64,000 bases of DNA from Ascidia mentula. Lineage: Eukaryota > Chordata > Ascidiacea > Phlebobranchia > Ascidiidae. A program made the position numbers and the translations under genes. Below are positions 11,741 through 23,200 of this stretch, piece after piece. The notes beneath the pieces were generated by a model, which saw only the letters and a list, made by a program, of their open reading frames with translations, searched no databases and was not told the origin of the DNA. Within the stretch, counting starts at the first letter, position 1, and the number at the start of each line of letters is the position of its first letter. Location: NCBI GenBank assembly GCA_947561715.1, contig OX387202.1, positions 806,001-870,000 on the forward strand, in the 5' to 3' direction.

Positions 11741-12898
11741 AAAAGATTCAATTTTGTGCTTCATCCCCTTGAACATTTTGATGGTTTTTCAACTAAACTT
11801 TTCACAGCACCCTGCACCAAACGTCTGACTGACTGAGAAGAGCAGAAATTTGCACTAAAACTGCACCAAACACGCTGAAAATCGCCCTGGCTACACCACG
11901 TGACTTCTTGCTCAATAAACAGAAAATTGACCCCAATGCATCACCGGTTGCCTTGTGACGAAACTGAGACTCTCTATGACGCAGGAGTACAAGACGGGCA
12001 TTCCCCGCGGGCAAAACTATTTTAATAGAATTGCTGATATGCGGTCTTTAGTCCTATTTTGATAAAATAAAGTTTGGTCCTGGCATTGAAATTCGTTTTG
12101 GTCGAAGATTGCCTTTCTTTCTGTTTGTCCCTTATGACGCAATGACGTTGATGTGGACATATTTCACGCGTTGTCGTTTGACTGTAGCATTCTATTAGGA
12201 TTTGATCTCAGATACCGAAGGGTTTATAAACTCGTATGGATTCGTGGTACCTAACATGAAAATTTTATTAACCCCTCTCCTATTATCTCCTGACTCCCCT
12301 ACCAATGACACATTTGCAGGAATTTGTCAGGTGTAGTATGAACTACACTACATTTTCAATTTTCTTTTCCCTCAAAAGTAACCATCACAATTCAACTTTT
12401 CCTTTTTTTTTAACTGAATACGACCTGCACAGAAAATAGAGCAAATTTTTTTTACAGTATTTTGTCACAGAAATCAATTATGCAACACATGTCACAGGAT
12501 AAACAGTAAATACATATGTTTGTGTGTATTGGAAAAAATAGTATTTAGCGATATATATGTCACATATCTCTAAAATTTGTTGCCATTTTATCCAAAGAGC
12601 ACATGAAAAAGAAATGTAGAAAGCAATCCATCATCTAAACATGTAGCAAAAATGTTTTGTATTTGTTTACACCAAGGGTGTACAAACTGCAGTCCGCAAA
12701 TCAACATTTTGTAGCATGTCGAAGGCTGCTACGTGGCTCGGCCCCGGAAGTCAACAAATACAATTTTTTACAAATAAAGTTGTGTATTATTGCCAAGTTT
12801 GCTTATATGTGCAAATGTACATGATTGAACACATGTTGTACTTGCATACTGCCAAAGTTATAAATTTAGAAGGCTTATTGGTCAATATGGTCAAATTT
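11741..12898. other. central unique segment of the foldback element
   Basis: This 1.16-kb segment separates the two arms. I see no transposase or other coding sequence. A hAT-like terminal word, CAAGGGTGTACAAACTGCAG, occurs at about 12672, perhaps an older nested fragment. The rest is AT-rich and unexplained. Confidence 0.55.
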
Positions 12899-13565
12899 GG
12901 TCAATATTGGCACCTATTGCAAGAACGCCGAGCAGAATTGTTTTAATAGGGAAGTTTTTCGCATGCCGACATTACGCCATTATGCTGCTGATTCGCAAAA
13001 AGCGGGTCGTCTTCGATGGGCGATTTGAAGGTCATCCGGCACCTTAATTTCAAATTTGTTAATTGCATGTGGTAGAGCATTAAATTTCCGTTCTCGTGAT
13101 ATTGGTCAATATTGGCACCTATTGCAAGAACGCCGAGCAGAATTGTTTTAATAGGGAAGTTTTTCGCATGCCGACATTACGCCATTATGCTGCTGATTCG
13201 CAAAAAGCGGGTCGTCTTCGATGGGCGATTTGAAGGTCATCCGGCACCTTAATTTCAAATTTGTTAATTGCATGTGGTAGAGCATTAAATTTCCGTTCTC
13301 GTGATATTGGTCAATATTGGCACCTATTGCAAGAACGCCGAGCAGAATTGTTTTAATAGGGAAGTTTTTCGCATGCCGACATTACGCCATTATGCTGCTG
13401 ATTCGCAAAAAGCGGGTCGTCTTCGATGGGCGATTTGAAGGTCATCCGGCACCTTAATTTCAAATTTGTTAATTGCATGTGGTAGAGCATTAAATTTCCG
13501 TTCTCGTGATATTGGTCAATATTGGCACCTATTGCAAGAACGCCGAGCAGAATTCTTTGTATTAG
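12899..13565 (-). repeat. right array: three inverted 205-bp units
   Basis: The reverse complement of the left-arm unit recurs at 12926, 13131, 13336 and 13541, again at exact 205-bp spacing. The arms therefore hold nine and three full units. The innermost part of each arm is truncated within the same CCAATATTG region. Confidence 0.95.
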
Positions 13566-13817
13566 GGAAGTTTTTTGCATGCCGCCATTATGCTGAATCG
13601 CAAAACCAGGCGATTTTTTTAATTCGCGATTTTTTTGATTGATACAGCTGCGAAAAATTTTGTTTAAATGTTTTTTGAGGTTTAAACTGCTTGCTCATCT
13701 CTGTAATTTGATTCTAATCCCAAAGAAACCAATTTTTGAGTAAATGCCTGTTGTACCTTGTAAAATGTGGCAAATTTGCAAAATTATTCTGCCAGAATTC
13801 TGCCAGAATGAGGGTGG

Positions 13818-13827
13818 TTTCTGTTCA
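13818..13827. repeat. target-site duplication, right copy
   Basis: TTTCTGTTCA directly after the terminal GAATGAGGGTGG, identical to 9589-9598. Confidence 0.8.
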
Positions 13828-14294
13828 GCAAGACACGAGTGTTCAGGTTTCCACATGTTGTTAACTGTGATTACTCAACCGGAACCAATCACATAAAACT
13901 ATAGACATCGTATGTCTTGTTGCAGGTTGTTAAAAAAATTAAATTGCAAAAAAAACAGCAAGTTAAAAATTTAACAAACCTTCCGATTTTTTGTTATTTG
14001 TTACAATTGAAGTGAAGTTGTCACGCTTCACCAGTTACGCGGGAGCAAACCGCTAAATAAGTCACGTGGGTTTGTTGGTGCTTTATTGTAAAAAGTCGGA
14101 TATTCTTGGAATTAATATGTGAAAGTTTCACCAACATGCAAAGTTTATTTCTTTTTTACAACCTGGTATTAAAAATGTTGTTCACTGCACGCGGAATTCT
14201 CATACAAATTGTTGCTTGCTTTGTTTGTGAAGTCATTTTCACGAAAACTTTATTTTAGACGAAATTAAGTTCTAAACGTTATAGAAAGTTAACA
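13828..14294 (+). promoter_or_regulatory. probable promoter and 5' UTR of HELLS
   Basis: This 0.47-kb non-repetitive stretch separates the foldback element from the HELLS start codon. No clear TATA box or initiator could be picked by eye. The start context is AAGTTAACAATGG. An AG-rich trans-splice acceptor could exist but cannot be proven from DNA alone. Confidence 0.35.
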
Positions 14295-17120
14295 ATGGTG
14301 AAGTCAGAACCTGACAGCATCACAGGAAGTGAAGTTGACAACGATTCAAATTCACGTCGAATATTTAGTGAATTGGATTCAAACCAAATACATGATGATT
14401 TTGAATCGAAGCCAAGCTTGAGGGTTAATTCCCCAGCTCCTGTTCAGAGCGGATCGGAGGAAAACAAAACAGAAAATAAAGAAATAAATTGGGAAACTGG
14501 GGTAGACGATGTGGCAGCTGGAGATTTTGAGTCATCCACATCTGATGCAAAGTTAAAAAATTGCAACCAGGAGATTTTTACATCTTCCATGATTGAAGAA
14601 GAGGAAAAATTGAAAGAGGAAGGAAAGAAGGAGGAAGAAGAGATTAAAAAACAAGCTATTGATCAATGGAGGGAGATATCAGAAGATATGAGAATGACCC
14701 AACTTCATCATTTATTGGAAAAAAGTAGTGTTTATGCAAATTATCTTCTTGAAATTATTGAAAAAACAAAGGAAAAGAAAGAAAAGAGGGCAAAGAGGAG
14801 AAAACAAAAGCTCCAAAAAGCAAAGGAAAGTGAGGAGAAACCTAAAGCAGGAAATGAAGTAAAGCCACAAACCAGAAAACGAGTGCGGAGTCCGGGGGAG
14901 ATGGAAGTTGGAACTCCAGCAAAACAAAAATGCAAACAGAAAAATATTGTTGATGAAAAAACACATGGAAAAGCAGAATTTGAAATCGGTGAAAAAGTTC
15001 AGGTGATGCAAAAGAACGAACAAGAAGAAGATCTGGTTGCAGCAAAGGTCGTTGACACTTGTTTCGCAAACAACAAGTGGAAGTATTTGGTCCACCACAT
15101 CGGAACAAAAAAGTCAAAAGACAAATGGGTTGATGTTTCTTCGATTATATCCGACATAACTAAAGATGAAGACATCTCTAATCGTCCACATTCCAGCCAA
15201 CAAAAAACAAATTCTAAAATAGACAAAGAAGCTTTGCTTGAATCCAAACTCCACCTAGGAAAGTCTGGAGAAAATGAAATTACTGTGGTTGATGGAGTGA
15301 AATACTTGAATGGAAAAGCTGTTCATGATTCGCAACCAATTCTACTAACTGGGGGAATCCTAAGAGATTACCAGATTGCTGGCTATGAGTGGCTTAAAAT
15401 TCTATTTGAAAATGCAGTAAATGGAATTTTAGCAGATGAAATGGGATTGGGAAAGACTATCCAGTGTATTGCCCTCATTGCACGCTTGGTCAAATTAGGG
15501 TTTTCTGGCCCATTCCTTGTGTGTGCCCCAATGTCAACAATATGTAATTGGATTTCTGAGTTTAAGCGATTTACCCCAAGAATCCCAGTAATGCTTTACC
15601 ATGGCTCAGCAGCTGAACGACATCTTCTTCAGTCAAACATTGATCAAAAGAGTCCAGATCTTAACTGTTGTCCTGTAATTGTGACATCATACGAGATCAT
15701 AATGAGAGATCGACACGCATTGGCAAAATATTCTTTTGACTACCTTGTCATTGATGAAGGACATAGAATCAAAAACATGAACTGCAGACTTCTCAAGGAG
15801 TTAAAGATGTTAAAAGTATCGTCGAAACTCCTGCTTACTGGAACTCCGCTTCAAAACAACTTAGCTGAGCTGTGGTCCTTGCTTAACTTTCTCTTACCTG
15901 AAGTATTCAACGATCTCAGCACATTTGAGACCTGGTTTGATTTTAACAAAATCCAGAAAAGCAGTCAAACAGTGAGCTCAGATAAAGAGAAGAATGTTGT
16001 TTTGATGCTTCATAAAATCCTTGCACCGTTTCTACTGCGGAGAACCAAAGCAGATGTAGATTTAGAACTTCCACCAAAGCGAGAAGTTTTAATATTTGCT
16101 CCACTCTCAGTGACCCAACATGAGTTCTACAAAGCTCTCACCAATCGCACAATCCGCAAATATCTGGAAAAACCAGGAAAGGCAGAAGACAAAGAAAACT
16201 GTGTTGGAAGTGAAGAATTTACCAACCATGTTGGACACACAACTCGAAGTCTCACTTTGGAATCTCGGTTGGAAAAGGAAAAAGTGGAGAGGAAGTGTTT
16301 TGACGCAGATGCTGTGACCAACATATCATTAAATAATGTTGTTATGCAACTGCGTAAGTGCTGCAACCATCCATATCTCATCCAGTATCCACTAATACCA
16401 GGCACTGACATTTACAGAATTGACGAGGAACTGGTGACATCGTGTGGCAAGCTTCATCTTCTCGACAGAATGATGCCTGTCTTAAAAGCAAAAGGGCATA
16501 AGGTTCTTTTGTTTAGTCAGATGACAAAACTACTTGATATTCTGGAGGATTATTGTCGCTATAGAAATCACAATCATGTAAGATTAGATGGATCGACTCC
16601 ATGTGAAGTTCGACAAAACTTCATTGATCGTTTCAACTCTGACCCGGAGTTGTTTATTTTCTTGCTCTCAACAAGAGCTGGAGGACTTGGGATTAATTTA
16701 ACTGCAGCCGACACAGTGATTATTTATGACTCTGATTGGAATCCTCAAAATGATTTGCAAGCCCAAGACCGTTGTCACCGTATCGGCCAAACACGGGCTG
16801 TGATAGTTTACAGATTTGTGTCCGCAAACACTATTGACCAGTTCATGGTTGAACGAGCTGAAGCCAAGCGTGTCCTTGAGCGGTTAATCATGAATAGATC
16901 CAAGTTTAAGGGGAAACTGGAAGAGGACATAAAATCTGATAATCTTAGTTCAACATCAACTTCCACAAAGATTCTCTCCATGCTGAAGAAGTCGGCGGAT
17001 GAAGAAAAAGGTTGCAAGCCGATCAGTGACCAAGACTTGGAGAAGATTTTAGATCGCAAAGTGGTGATGTCAGCTAAAGATGATGAGATAGAATGTGGAC
17101 TTTTCCGTGCGTTAGATTAA
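14295..17120 (+). CDS. HELLS: HELLS/LSH-type SNF2 chromatin-remodelling ATPase, single exon
   Basis: An uninterrupted 941-residue frame, against about 838 in human. The N-terminal 220 residues are acidic and then strongly basic (KEKKEKRAKRRKQK, a likely coiled coil and nuclear signal). Residues ~228-283 form a Tudor-knot/chromo-barrel-like segment (FEIGEKVQVM, AKVVDTC, KYLVHHIG, DKWVDVSSI). The SNF2 ATPase follows: Walker A DEMGLGKT at 381-388, DEGH box at 487-490, LLLTGTPLQNN soon after, and a helicase C domain with QAQDRCHRIGQ at 822-832. Segments such as ISEFKRFTP and VIDEGHRIKNM are distinctive of HELLS rather than SMARCA1/5 or CHD proteins. HELLS moves nucleosomes with CDCA7 and supports DNA methylation in heterochromatin. 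The absence of introns is unusual in this window. MRPS5 starts 0.4 kb downstream on the same strand. Confidence 0.93.
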   Translation: MVKSEPDSITGSEVDNDSNSRRIFSELDSNQIHDDFESKPSLRVNSPAPVQSGSEENKTENKEINWETGVDDVAAGDFESSTSDAKLKNCNQEIFTSSMIEEEEKLKEEGKKEEEEIKKQAIDQWREISEDMRMTQLHHLLEKSSVYANYLLEIIEKTKEKKEKRAKRRKQKLQKAKESEEKPKAGNEVKPQTRKRVRSPGEMEVGTPAKQKCKQKNIVDEKTHGKAEFEIGEKVQVMQKNEQEEDLVAAKVVDTCFANNKWKYLVHHIGTKKSKDKWVDVSSIISDITKDEDISNRPHSSQQKTNSKIDKEALLESKLHLGKSGENEITVVDGVKYLNGKAVHDSQPILLTGGILRDYQIAGYEWLKILFENAVNGILADEMGLGKTIQCIALIARLVKLGFSGPFLVCAPMSTICNWISEFKRFTPRIPVMLYHGSAAERHLLQSNIDQKSPDLNCCPVIVTSYEIIMRDRHALAKYSFDYLVIDEGHRIKNMNCRLLKELKMLKVSSKLLLTGTPLQNNLAELWSLLNFLLPEVFNDLSTFETWFDFNKIQKSSQTVSSDKEKNVVLMLHKILAPFLLRRTKADVDLELPPKREVLIFAPLSVTQHEFYKALTNRTIRKYLEKPGKAEDKENCVGSEEFTNHVGHTTRSLTLESRLEKEKVERKCFDADAVTNISLNNVVMQLRKCCNHPYLIQYPLIPGTDIYRIDEELVTSCGKLHLLDRMMPVLKAKGHKVLLFSQMTKLLDILEDYCRYRNHNHVRLDGSTPCEVRQNFIDRFNSDPELFIFLLSTRAGGLGINLTAADTVIIYDSDWNPQNDLQAQDRCHRIGQTRAVIVYRFVSANTIDQFMVERAEAKRVLERLIMNRSKFKGKLEEDIKSDNLSSTSTSTKILSMLKKSADEEKGCKPISDQDLEKILDRKVVMSAKDDEIECGLFRALD

Positions 17121-17523
17121 CAAAACGCCATGTCTGGTATTTAGAAGTGTCTGTTATTGTATATAACTGTGCTAGAACAATTAATGAAGCCTAAGTGTTA
17201 GTATCAACGTCCATATTGTTAAACTGCCTTTCATATTCTTTTACATGTGTTAGTTAGTTGTGACCAAACATTCTAAGAATTTCTGTTTTATTTTCTGTGA
17301 TTTTTCTCGCACTGTAAGAATGTGCAAATTGTAAACTTCCTTCATATTAAAATTTGCGGATAGTAATGACCGAGTTAACCAAACCCTGAACACTAATTCA
17401 CTATCCCACATTTTTGTTACAAAAAGCTGCCTATTGCCTGGAAGATCATTAATTTTCCATTTTTTGCAGTTTCTAGGCATAAAAATGCAAAAAAAGATAC
17501 TTTGATATTTGTGATATTTCAAA
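17121..17523. other. HELLS-MRPS5 intergenic spacer
   Basis: A 0.4-kb AT-rich spacer with no canonical AATAAA visible on the plus strand. It must hold the HELLS 3' UTR and either the MRPS5 promoter or an intercistronic trans-splice site. Confidence 0.5.
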
Positions 17524-19237
17524 ATGCAAGGATTCCTCAAGGCTGCGGGATTTTTGAAAATAGTTACATTTACGCTGCAACCACAGAGACAACGTCATGT
17601 GTTCACCAACCAAGTTACGGCCACCGCACTATGGAACTCTGTGTCTCCCGTCAAAAAACGTACAGGAAGAGGAAAACGTGGGCAGAGCAGAAAGAAAATC
17701 GATCTCGGTCGTGATAAAGTGTTTGGTGAAGGAACGTTGGGGATGATGTGGCCTGGACTCAATGCAAAACCCAACGATCAGGTTTACCAACGCACGCCTG
17801 AGGAACAAGAACAATACCTAACATTTCGGGAAGAAAGGAAGTTCAAATTCAAGCGCGATGATGCAGTTAGAGGTTGGACTGGGGGAAAATGGGGTGGGAT
17901 TAAAATCCCTCCACCTCCATCCACTGAAGAACATTCGTTTGATGATTTTCAATGTGTGTTGTTGGAGGTTGCGCGCGTCGCACATCGTGATAAGAAAGTT
18001 GGTCGAATCTATCGGCAGCGATGCATGATTGCTGTTGGAAATGGAAAGGGTGTAGTTGGTATCGCCAGCAGCACTTCTGATAACATTGGAGCTGCAGTCC
18101 GCAAAGCTAGGAATAAAGCATTCAACAGACTGTTGGTTATAAAAAGGTTTGTACATTTGTAAATGTTTGGATCAGGGCTTTCAAAAACTGGGATTTCGGG
18201 ATTGATTTCATGAATCCCAAGAGTTCACCACACAAAGCGCAACATTTATTTGTAATATGTCATAAATTACACTCCCAGGCTTGTACACTAGTTAAATATA
18301 GGATGTACAATTTTTCAGTTAAAATTTCTGTGCAACGCATACATACTTAAACATTAGACGTGTGTCAATTGTGGATGATCACAGACACACTTAACATTTC
18401 AGATATGAAGAACGCACAGTGTATGATGACATGTACGTTAGTCACCATAGAACCTGGATGCAGATCCGAAAGCAACCAAGAGGTTATGGGTTGAGGTGTC
18501 ACAGAGCAATCACAGACATGTGCAAGTTGATCGGTATATTTACCATTATGTATTGTTCACCCTATGCCCAACTATGATGTAGCCAAGTGCTACCTTTTTC
18601 ACAATGAGTAAGGATTAGGGTTGGATGCATTTTGCTTCAGTAAAAATGTTTCAAACTAATAACAAACACAATTATATTGCACAAATGTGATCAACTCTTT
18701 TTTGTTCAATGTCACGTCTGAACAAGCAAATAATGAAAAAACAATAAGAAAAATGTTACGAACTTATTAGCTTTCATCCATGTTTAAAGAATGCTTTAGA
18801 TTTAATCAAACTCTTTATCAGGATTTAAAGATGTCTACATCAAAACGTTTGGATCAACGACAATGCTCAACCTGATGAAATGTTTCCTAAAGGGGATGCT
18901 GCAGCAAGAGACTTACCAAGAAAAAGCAAACAGACTGGGTTACCACGTTGTCGAGTTCGACCCAAGACGAAATAATTATCCAGTCGTTCTTGCTTCTCCA
19001 AGCGAGGAAAATGAGAAAACTGAAAGGAATGACGAATACGCAGAATACTTAAACCAACAACTTCTGCTGAGGGACGTGAAAAAAATGGACAAAAGCACAT
19101 GGTCACAATTTTACAAAAGTATTTCAACTAACAACCGTGGAACCCCAGTCCCTGTCTGTCATTGGTTGCCCGAGGAAATTACCAGAATCAAATATATGTC
19201 CGTAAATGATAAACCGTTAGAGGTCGTACAAAATTGA
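17524..19237 (+). CDS. MRPS5: mitochondrial small ribosomal subunit protein S5 (uS5m)
   Basis: Exons 17524-18146, 18403-18533 and 18822-19237 join in frame to give 389 residues (human 430). The first ~30 residues are basic and hydrophobic with few acidic residues, as in a mitochondrial targeting peptide. A linker with RGWTGGKWGGIKIPPPP precedes the S5 N-terminal (double-stranded RNA-binding fold) domain with AVGNGKGVVGIA. The S5 C-terminal domain follows, with KQPRGYGLRCHRAI across the second exon and GSTTMLNLMKCFLKG in the third. The C-terminal extension ends EVVQN. It is a structural protein of the mitoribosome small subunit. It lies just downstream of intronless HELLS on the same strand. 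I chose the first in-frame ATG, which leaves a plausible presequence. Confidence 0.93.
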
Positions 19238-19247
19238 ATATCATTTC

Positions 19248-19253
19248 AATAAA
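19248..19253 (+). promoter_or_regulatory. polyadenylation signal of MRPS5
   Basis: AATAAA 11 bp past the MRPS5 stop codon. Confidence 0.6.
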
Positions 19254-20232
19254 GTTGTTGATTTGCATCATGTTAAAAATGATGGTTGCATTCAATTGAA
19301 CTCAGCTTATGGTCAGGTTTGTTACTGCCACAATAATATTGCTTACAATTGATAAAATGCAGATGATTTTATTTTTACCATTGGAAGTTGTGTTGTGGGT
19401 TAATTGCATGGGGTAAAACACATTTCACACCAACACTTGAAAGTATTTGCTTGACATCAATGGAGCCCTTGTTTGTTTCATAGTGAGCTTTAATTTGATA
19501 TTTGACCAACAAGAAGCAGCCGCTAGTTTACACTTAGTGGTGGTTACATAGATGCCCTCAACCAAAGCATTTAAGATGTGTATGCAAAATGTCTTCTGAA
19601 GTTTTATTGCATTTGTTTCTTTTAAAACAAGGGAACCACATAGGTAACAGGTAATGCAAATGCAAGAATGTGTTTAGAGTTCCTGGCCATATGCATTAAA
19701 AGTTAACACGTATTTTCCTTCCAAATGCAACCATTTGATACAAACAGATGACATTGAAATTATAAAGTGCAGGTTTTATTCTCACTAAACATATTTTGTG
19801 CAAAACTATAAATCTTTGATAGAAAAATAAAATGCATAAAAAACACAAACATCGTACCACGTAATTATTCATGAATAAAGCAGCAAAATGTAAACCAAGC
19901 AATACTCAATGTCATACAACAGTGACATCAAAATATAAAATTGATAAAAAACACAGTTGTTGAAGAAGAATTCCACAGTTGATCAATGCTGATGTCTTGG
20001 AAACTAAACAAAAGTTAATATTTTTATCCACAGTCGCAATTGCACTTTTGTCAAAATGTCTGTTATTAAATGACAACAAATCCAGTAATGTTTAAAACAA
20101 TCAACTGCAACATACTAATGTTAGTCTTGTAAGTTAGGGTTAGGAGTAATCCGTGTTCAAGCAGTATAGTTAAACAAAATATTATTCCACCAACTAATCA
20201 CATGCACACACAAGCACAATTACGTGAAGTGT
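19254..20232. other. convergent intergenic region
   Basis: This lies between the 3' ends of MRPS5 (plus) and the large coiled-coil gene (minus). I see no gene. It should contain the 3' UTR of the coiled-coil gene. Confidence 0.5.
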
Positions 20233-23200
20233 TCATGATTTAAAAGAACTTTCGAGTCTTGAGTCTTCGAGCTGCACTGACAGTTCTTTAACTTTATCAG
20301 ACCAATATTCACTGCTTTGTTGGAGATGCAAAGAAAGCTAGAAGACATGCAAGGAAATTACTCATGCTGGGATTTACATGCAAGTGTGGAACTTAGTGTC
20401 ATATTTTTGTCAAAAAGACAGGAATTCCCAACAGGGAGATAACATTAGCCAAATGTGTCGTGAGTTCTTTGCACTAATTCTCTTTCCCTCTTCACATGAA
20501 CATTTTTATCCAGATTTACTTTTTATGCTTTATTTTTCAAGATTATTTATTTTGGTAGTTTATCATCATTTCCATGGATTCAGTTTTGGGTGCAGAGTCA
20601 CAAGAAACTTTGCAACAAGGTGCAGCAAATGTTTGAATCGTTGTTGTACCAATCTTAACGAGGGGGTAAAGGCTCATTTATGGAAATTCAAATACCAGGA
20701 TTATTTACACAAAGAAATTAATAACAGGAATCCACATTTTAAACTTGAACTCAATTCACCTCTCCAACTCTCTGCACCCAGTAATTTTTATCCAATCGGT
20801 CAGGGTTATTTATCCCGGAGCTCCTGGCGTCAGCCATCGCAGCCTCTTTCTCCTTAAAAACTCAACATTTTATTGAGTTGGTAATTTGGCATTTCTTTTT
20901 ACAGATTTAATAAGGAGTAAAATGTGTATGCTGTGTTATATGGAATGCAAGTCTGACAAACAATGGTATGTATCTAGACTCGGCAATCCTACAAAAACAG
21001 TAACAGAAAAAAAGCAAAAACCATCATGATATCAACAACATAAACATGCAGTTGTACATGCAACATGCTTCCAATTGTCATGGTGACACAAACCTTGTCT
21101 CTCAGCGACGAGGTTCTGTAACTTCCACTCATGTTGGGGAATTCCCTACTTGGAGAAGTCAGGGATCGAGTCTGAAGTGAAAAAAATTAAATTTGTCGAC
21201 ATCAGACATCTCCCATCAAGAAACAAGTCACAACAAGATAGTTGTAAAAATATCTCACATCAAGTTGAGCCCTCAAACCCATCAGCGCTTGCTCCTTCGC
21301 CTCCAACTGGAGCTCCAAACTTTTTCTTGTGGAAATTTCCTGTTCAACGAGAGATCGCTGCCGTGAATTTTCCTTGCTCAAGTTGTTCAACTGAATATTA
21401 ACAAGAATATTTGCGTATTTTATCACACCCATGACAAAAATATTCACAATGTTTGTGATTGATGTAACTAAGTAGTGAATGTACAAAACTTGCATGGACA
21501 CTGGATAGCTAAATATCGATTATTTGTGTCAGATCAGATATCTTGTATTTAGCGTAATAAAGAAGGTATTTATAACATCCATACATTGCCATTTGGAACC
21601 AAATACTTTAGTTAATTGACTCAGAGTGTTAAGAAGGCAACCTGTTGATTAAGTTGTTGAATGCACTCCACATTTTGCTTTAACCTCTGGTGCAAATCAT
21701 CAAGAGATGCATTTTTTTCTTGCAATGTAATTTCTTGTTCACTTTCTGCTTCTGCGAGACGATTTCTCAACTGCACGATCAAACCCTGAAACATAGCAAG
21801 GTTCAAGTTAGTTATGATGTCTATATTTCCACAATAATAAATTCGCTGCAACAAAACCATTATGTCTCACTTGTTGTTCTGACGTGTGACGTTGTAAGGC
21901 TTTGCTTTTTTCTGCTTCTTGGGAAACATTTCCCAGATTCTGCTTCAATCTTCTCAAATCATTTCTTAACTGCTCATTATCATCCAGTAGTTGTCTGATA
22001 TCAAAAATGTTATGTTTTCATCAAGGGTGACATTAAATTGACATTTTTAATAGAAAAGTTTGTGACTGAGCAAGAGATTTAAATAATTTAACACCACAAC
22101 AATGTTAATAAACAAACAAAAAATACAAATATGTCGTATTTGTTACATAGCATGTTTGATATGTTTGTTTCATCATAATATAGAAGTTGGATATACCGTC
22201 TTTGCAACTTCTTTGAATTTTTGTTTTTAGTGGGAAACATTTAACCCCAGGAAGTAAAAATTAAACCACAAAATGTTCAACACAAACTATTTTCTTTCAC
22301 AAAGTTGAATATTTGAACAAATCCACACCAACAATGTACAAATATTCAGTTTAAGCTTCTGTTGATTGACAAAATTAATACAACCTGTTGTAACAATGCC
22401 CATTGTTGAGAGCAAACAACAATGGCCATTGTTCAGCGCTTATTCAAACACAATGGCTGATACAAAATCAACAGAGATTTTGAAGCCATGGAAATAGTGG
22501 AGCTGGATTGAAAGTTGTTCAGACAGAAATTTTTCGTACCTGGGAGAATTAAACTAATGGTTTGTAGCTTTTTGTTTCCGAAATATTTACTTGGTTATTT
22601 AGGAGATTTCTGAATGGTCAAAGTGCCATCAAAGTTTGTTAATTATATTATAGCTGTATTACGCTGGCAATGTAAATTGCAATAAAGTATGCTTGGAACA
22701 TGTTTTTTACTCGATTTGTGAGTTCATTGGCGTGGAATACAGCAGAAGGAAATAGGGGAAACTTTTCCAACATCTCAAATACGATGTCTATTCATGAGGT
22801 GAAAGTCACAGAATGTGAAATACACCAAAAATTTTTTTTTCATCAACCAATCCATGGAAACAAATGTTATTGTAAATATCACCATCACATTTTGAAGTGT
22901 GACAGATTTAGAGCGAATTTCTCAAATAGTTTGGTGTTCAGTATGAAGTGCTACTTGAAAGTTGGATCAGTGTACTCAGTGTAGTTGACAACTCCTTTCT
23001 TGTTGGCGTATCGATGTTGCCAGTGGAAGAAAAATCAATGTTTTGTCTGGGGTTGTTTTGAGTTCATGTCAGTCTCAGTTACAACTATGTTAAAATTTGT
23101 ATCAAGTTACAGTCAACAAACTTCTTTTCTCTACTGGATGCATAAACACATTTCCAGAAATAGTCACAATGGAAAGGTATTTATGTTCATCTACCAGCCC

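Larger units (their letters stand above)
9599..13817. mobile_element. 4.2-kb non-autonomous foldback DNA transposon, MULE-like
   Basis: Both ends read CCACCCTCATTCTGGCAGAA inward and remain inverted repeats of each other for about 265 bp (9599-9865 and 13555-13817), then pass into inverted arrays of a 205-bp unit. The left arm is 2.1 kb and the right arm 0.9 kb, separated by a 1.16-kb middle. The element is flanked by a 10-bp direct duplication. Long inverted ends with internal tandem units and a 9-10-bp duplication are typical of Mutator-like (MULE) foldback elements. An 8-bp reading of the duplication would allow hAT. There is no transposase frame inside, so mobilisation would need an enzyme from elsewhere. 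The high arm similarity suggests recent insertion or gene conversion. It lies between the 5' ends of C18orf21 and HELLS. Confidence 0.88.

Noticed and set aside
14712-15247. Minus-strand Phe/Leu-rich frames opposite HELLS
   Set aside because: They are antisense shadows of the Lys/Glu-rich N-terminal half of HELLS.
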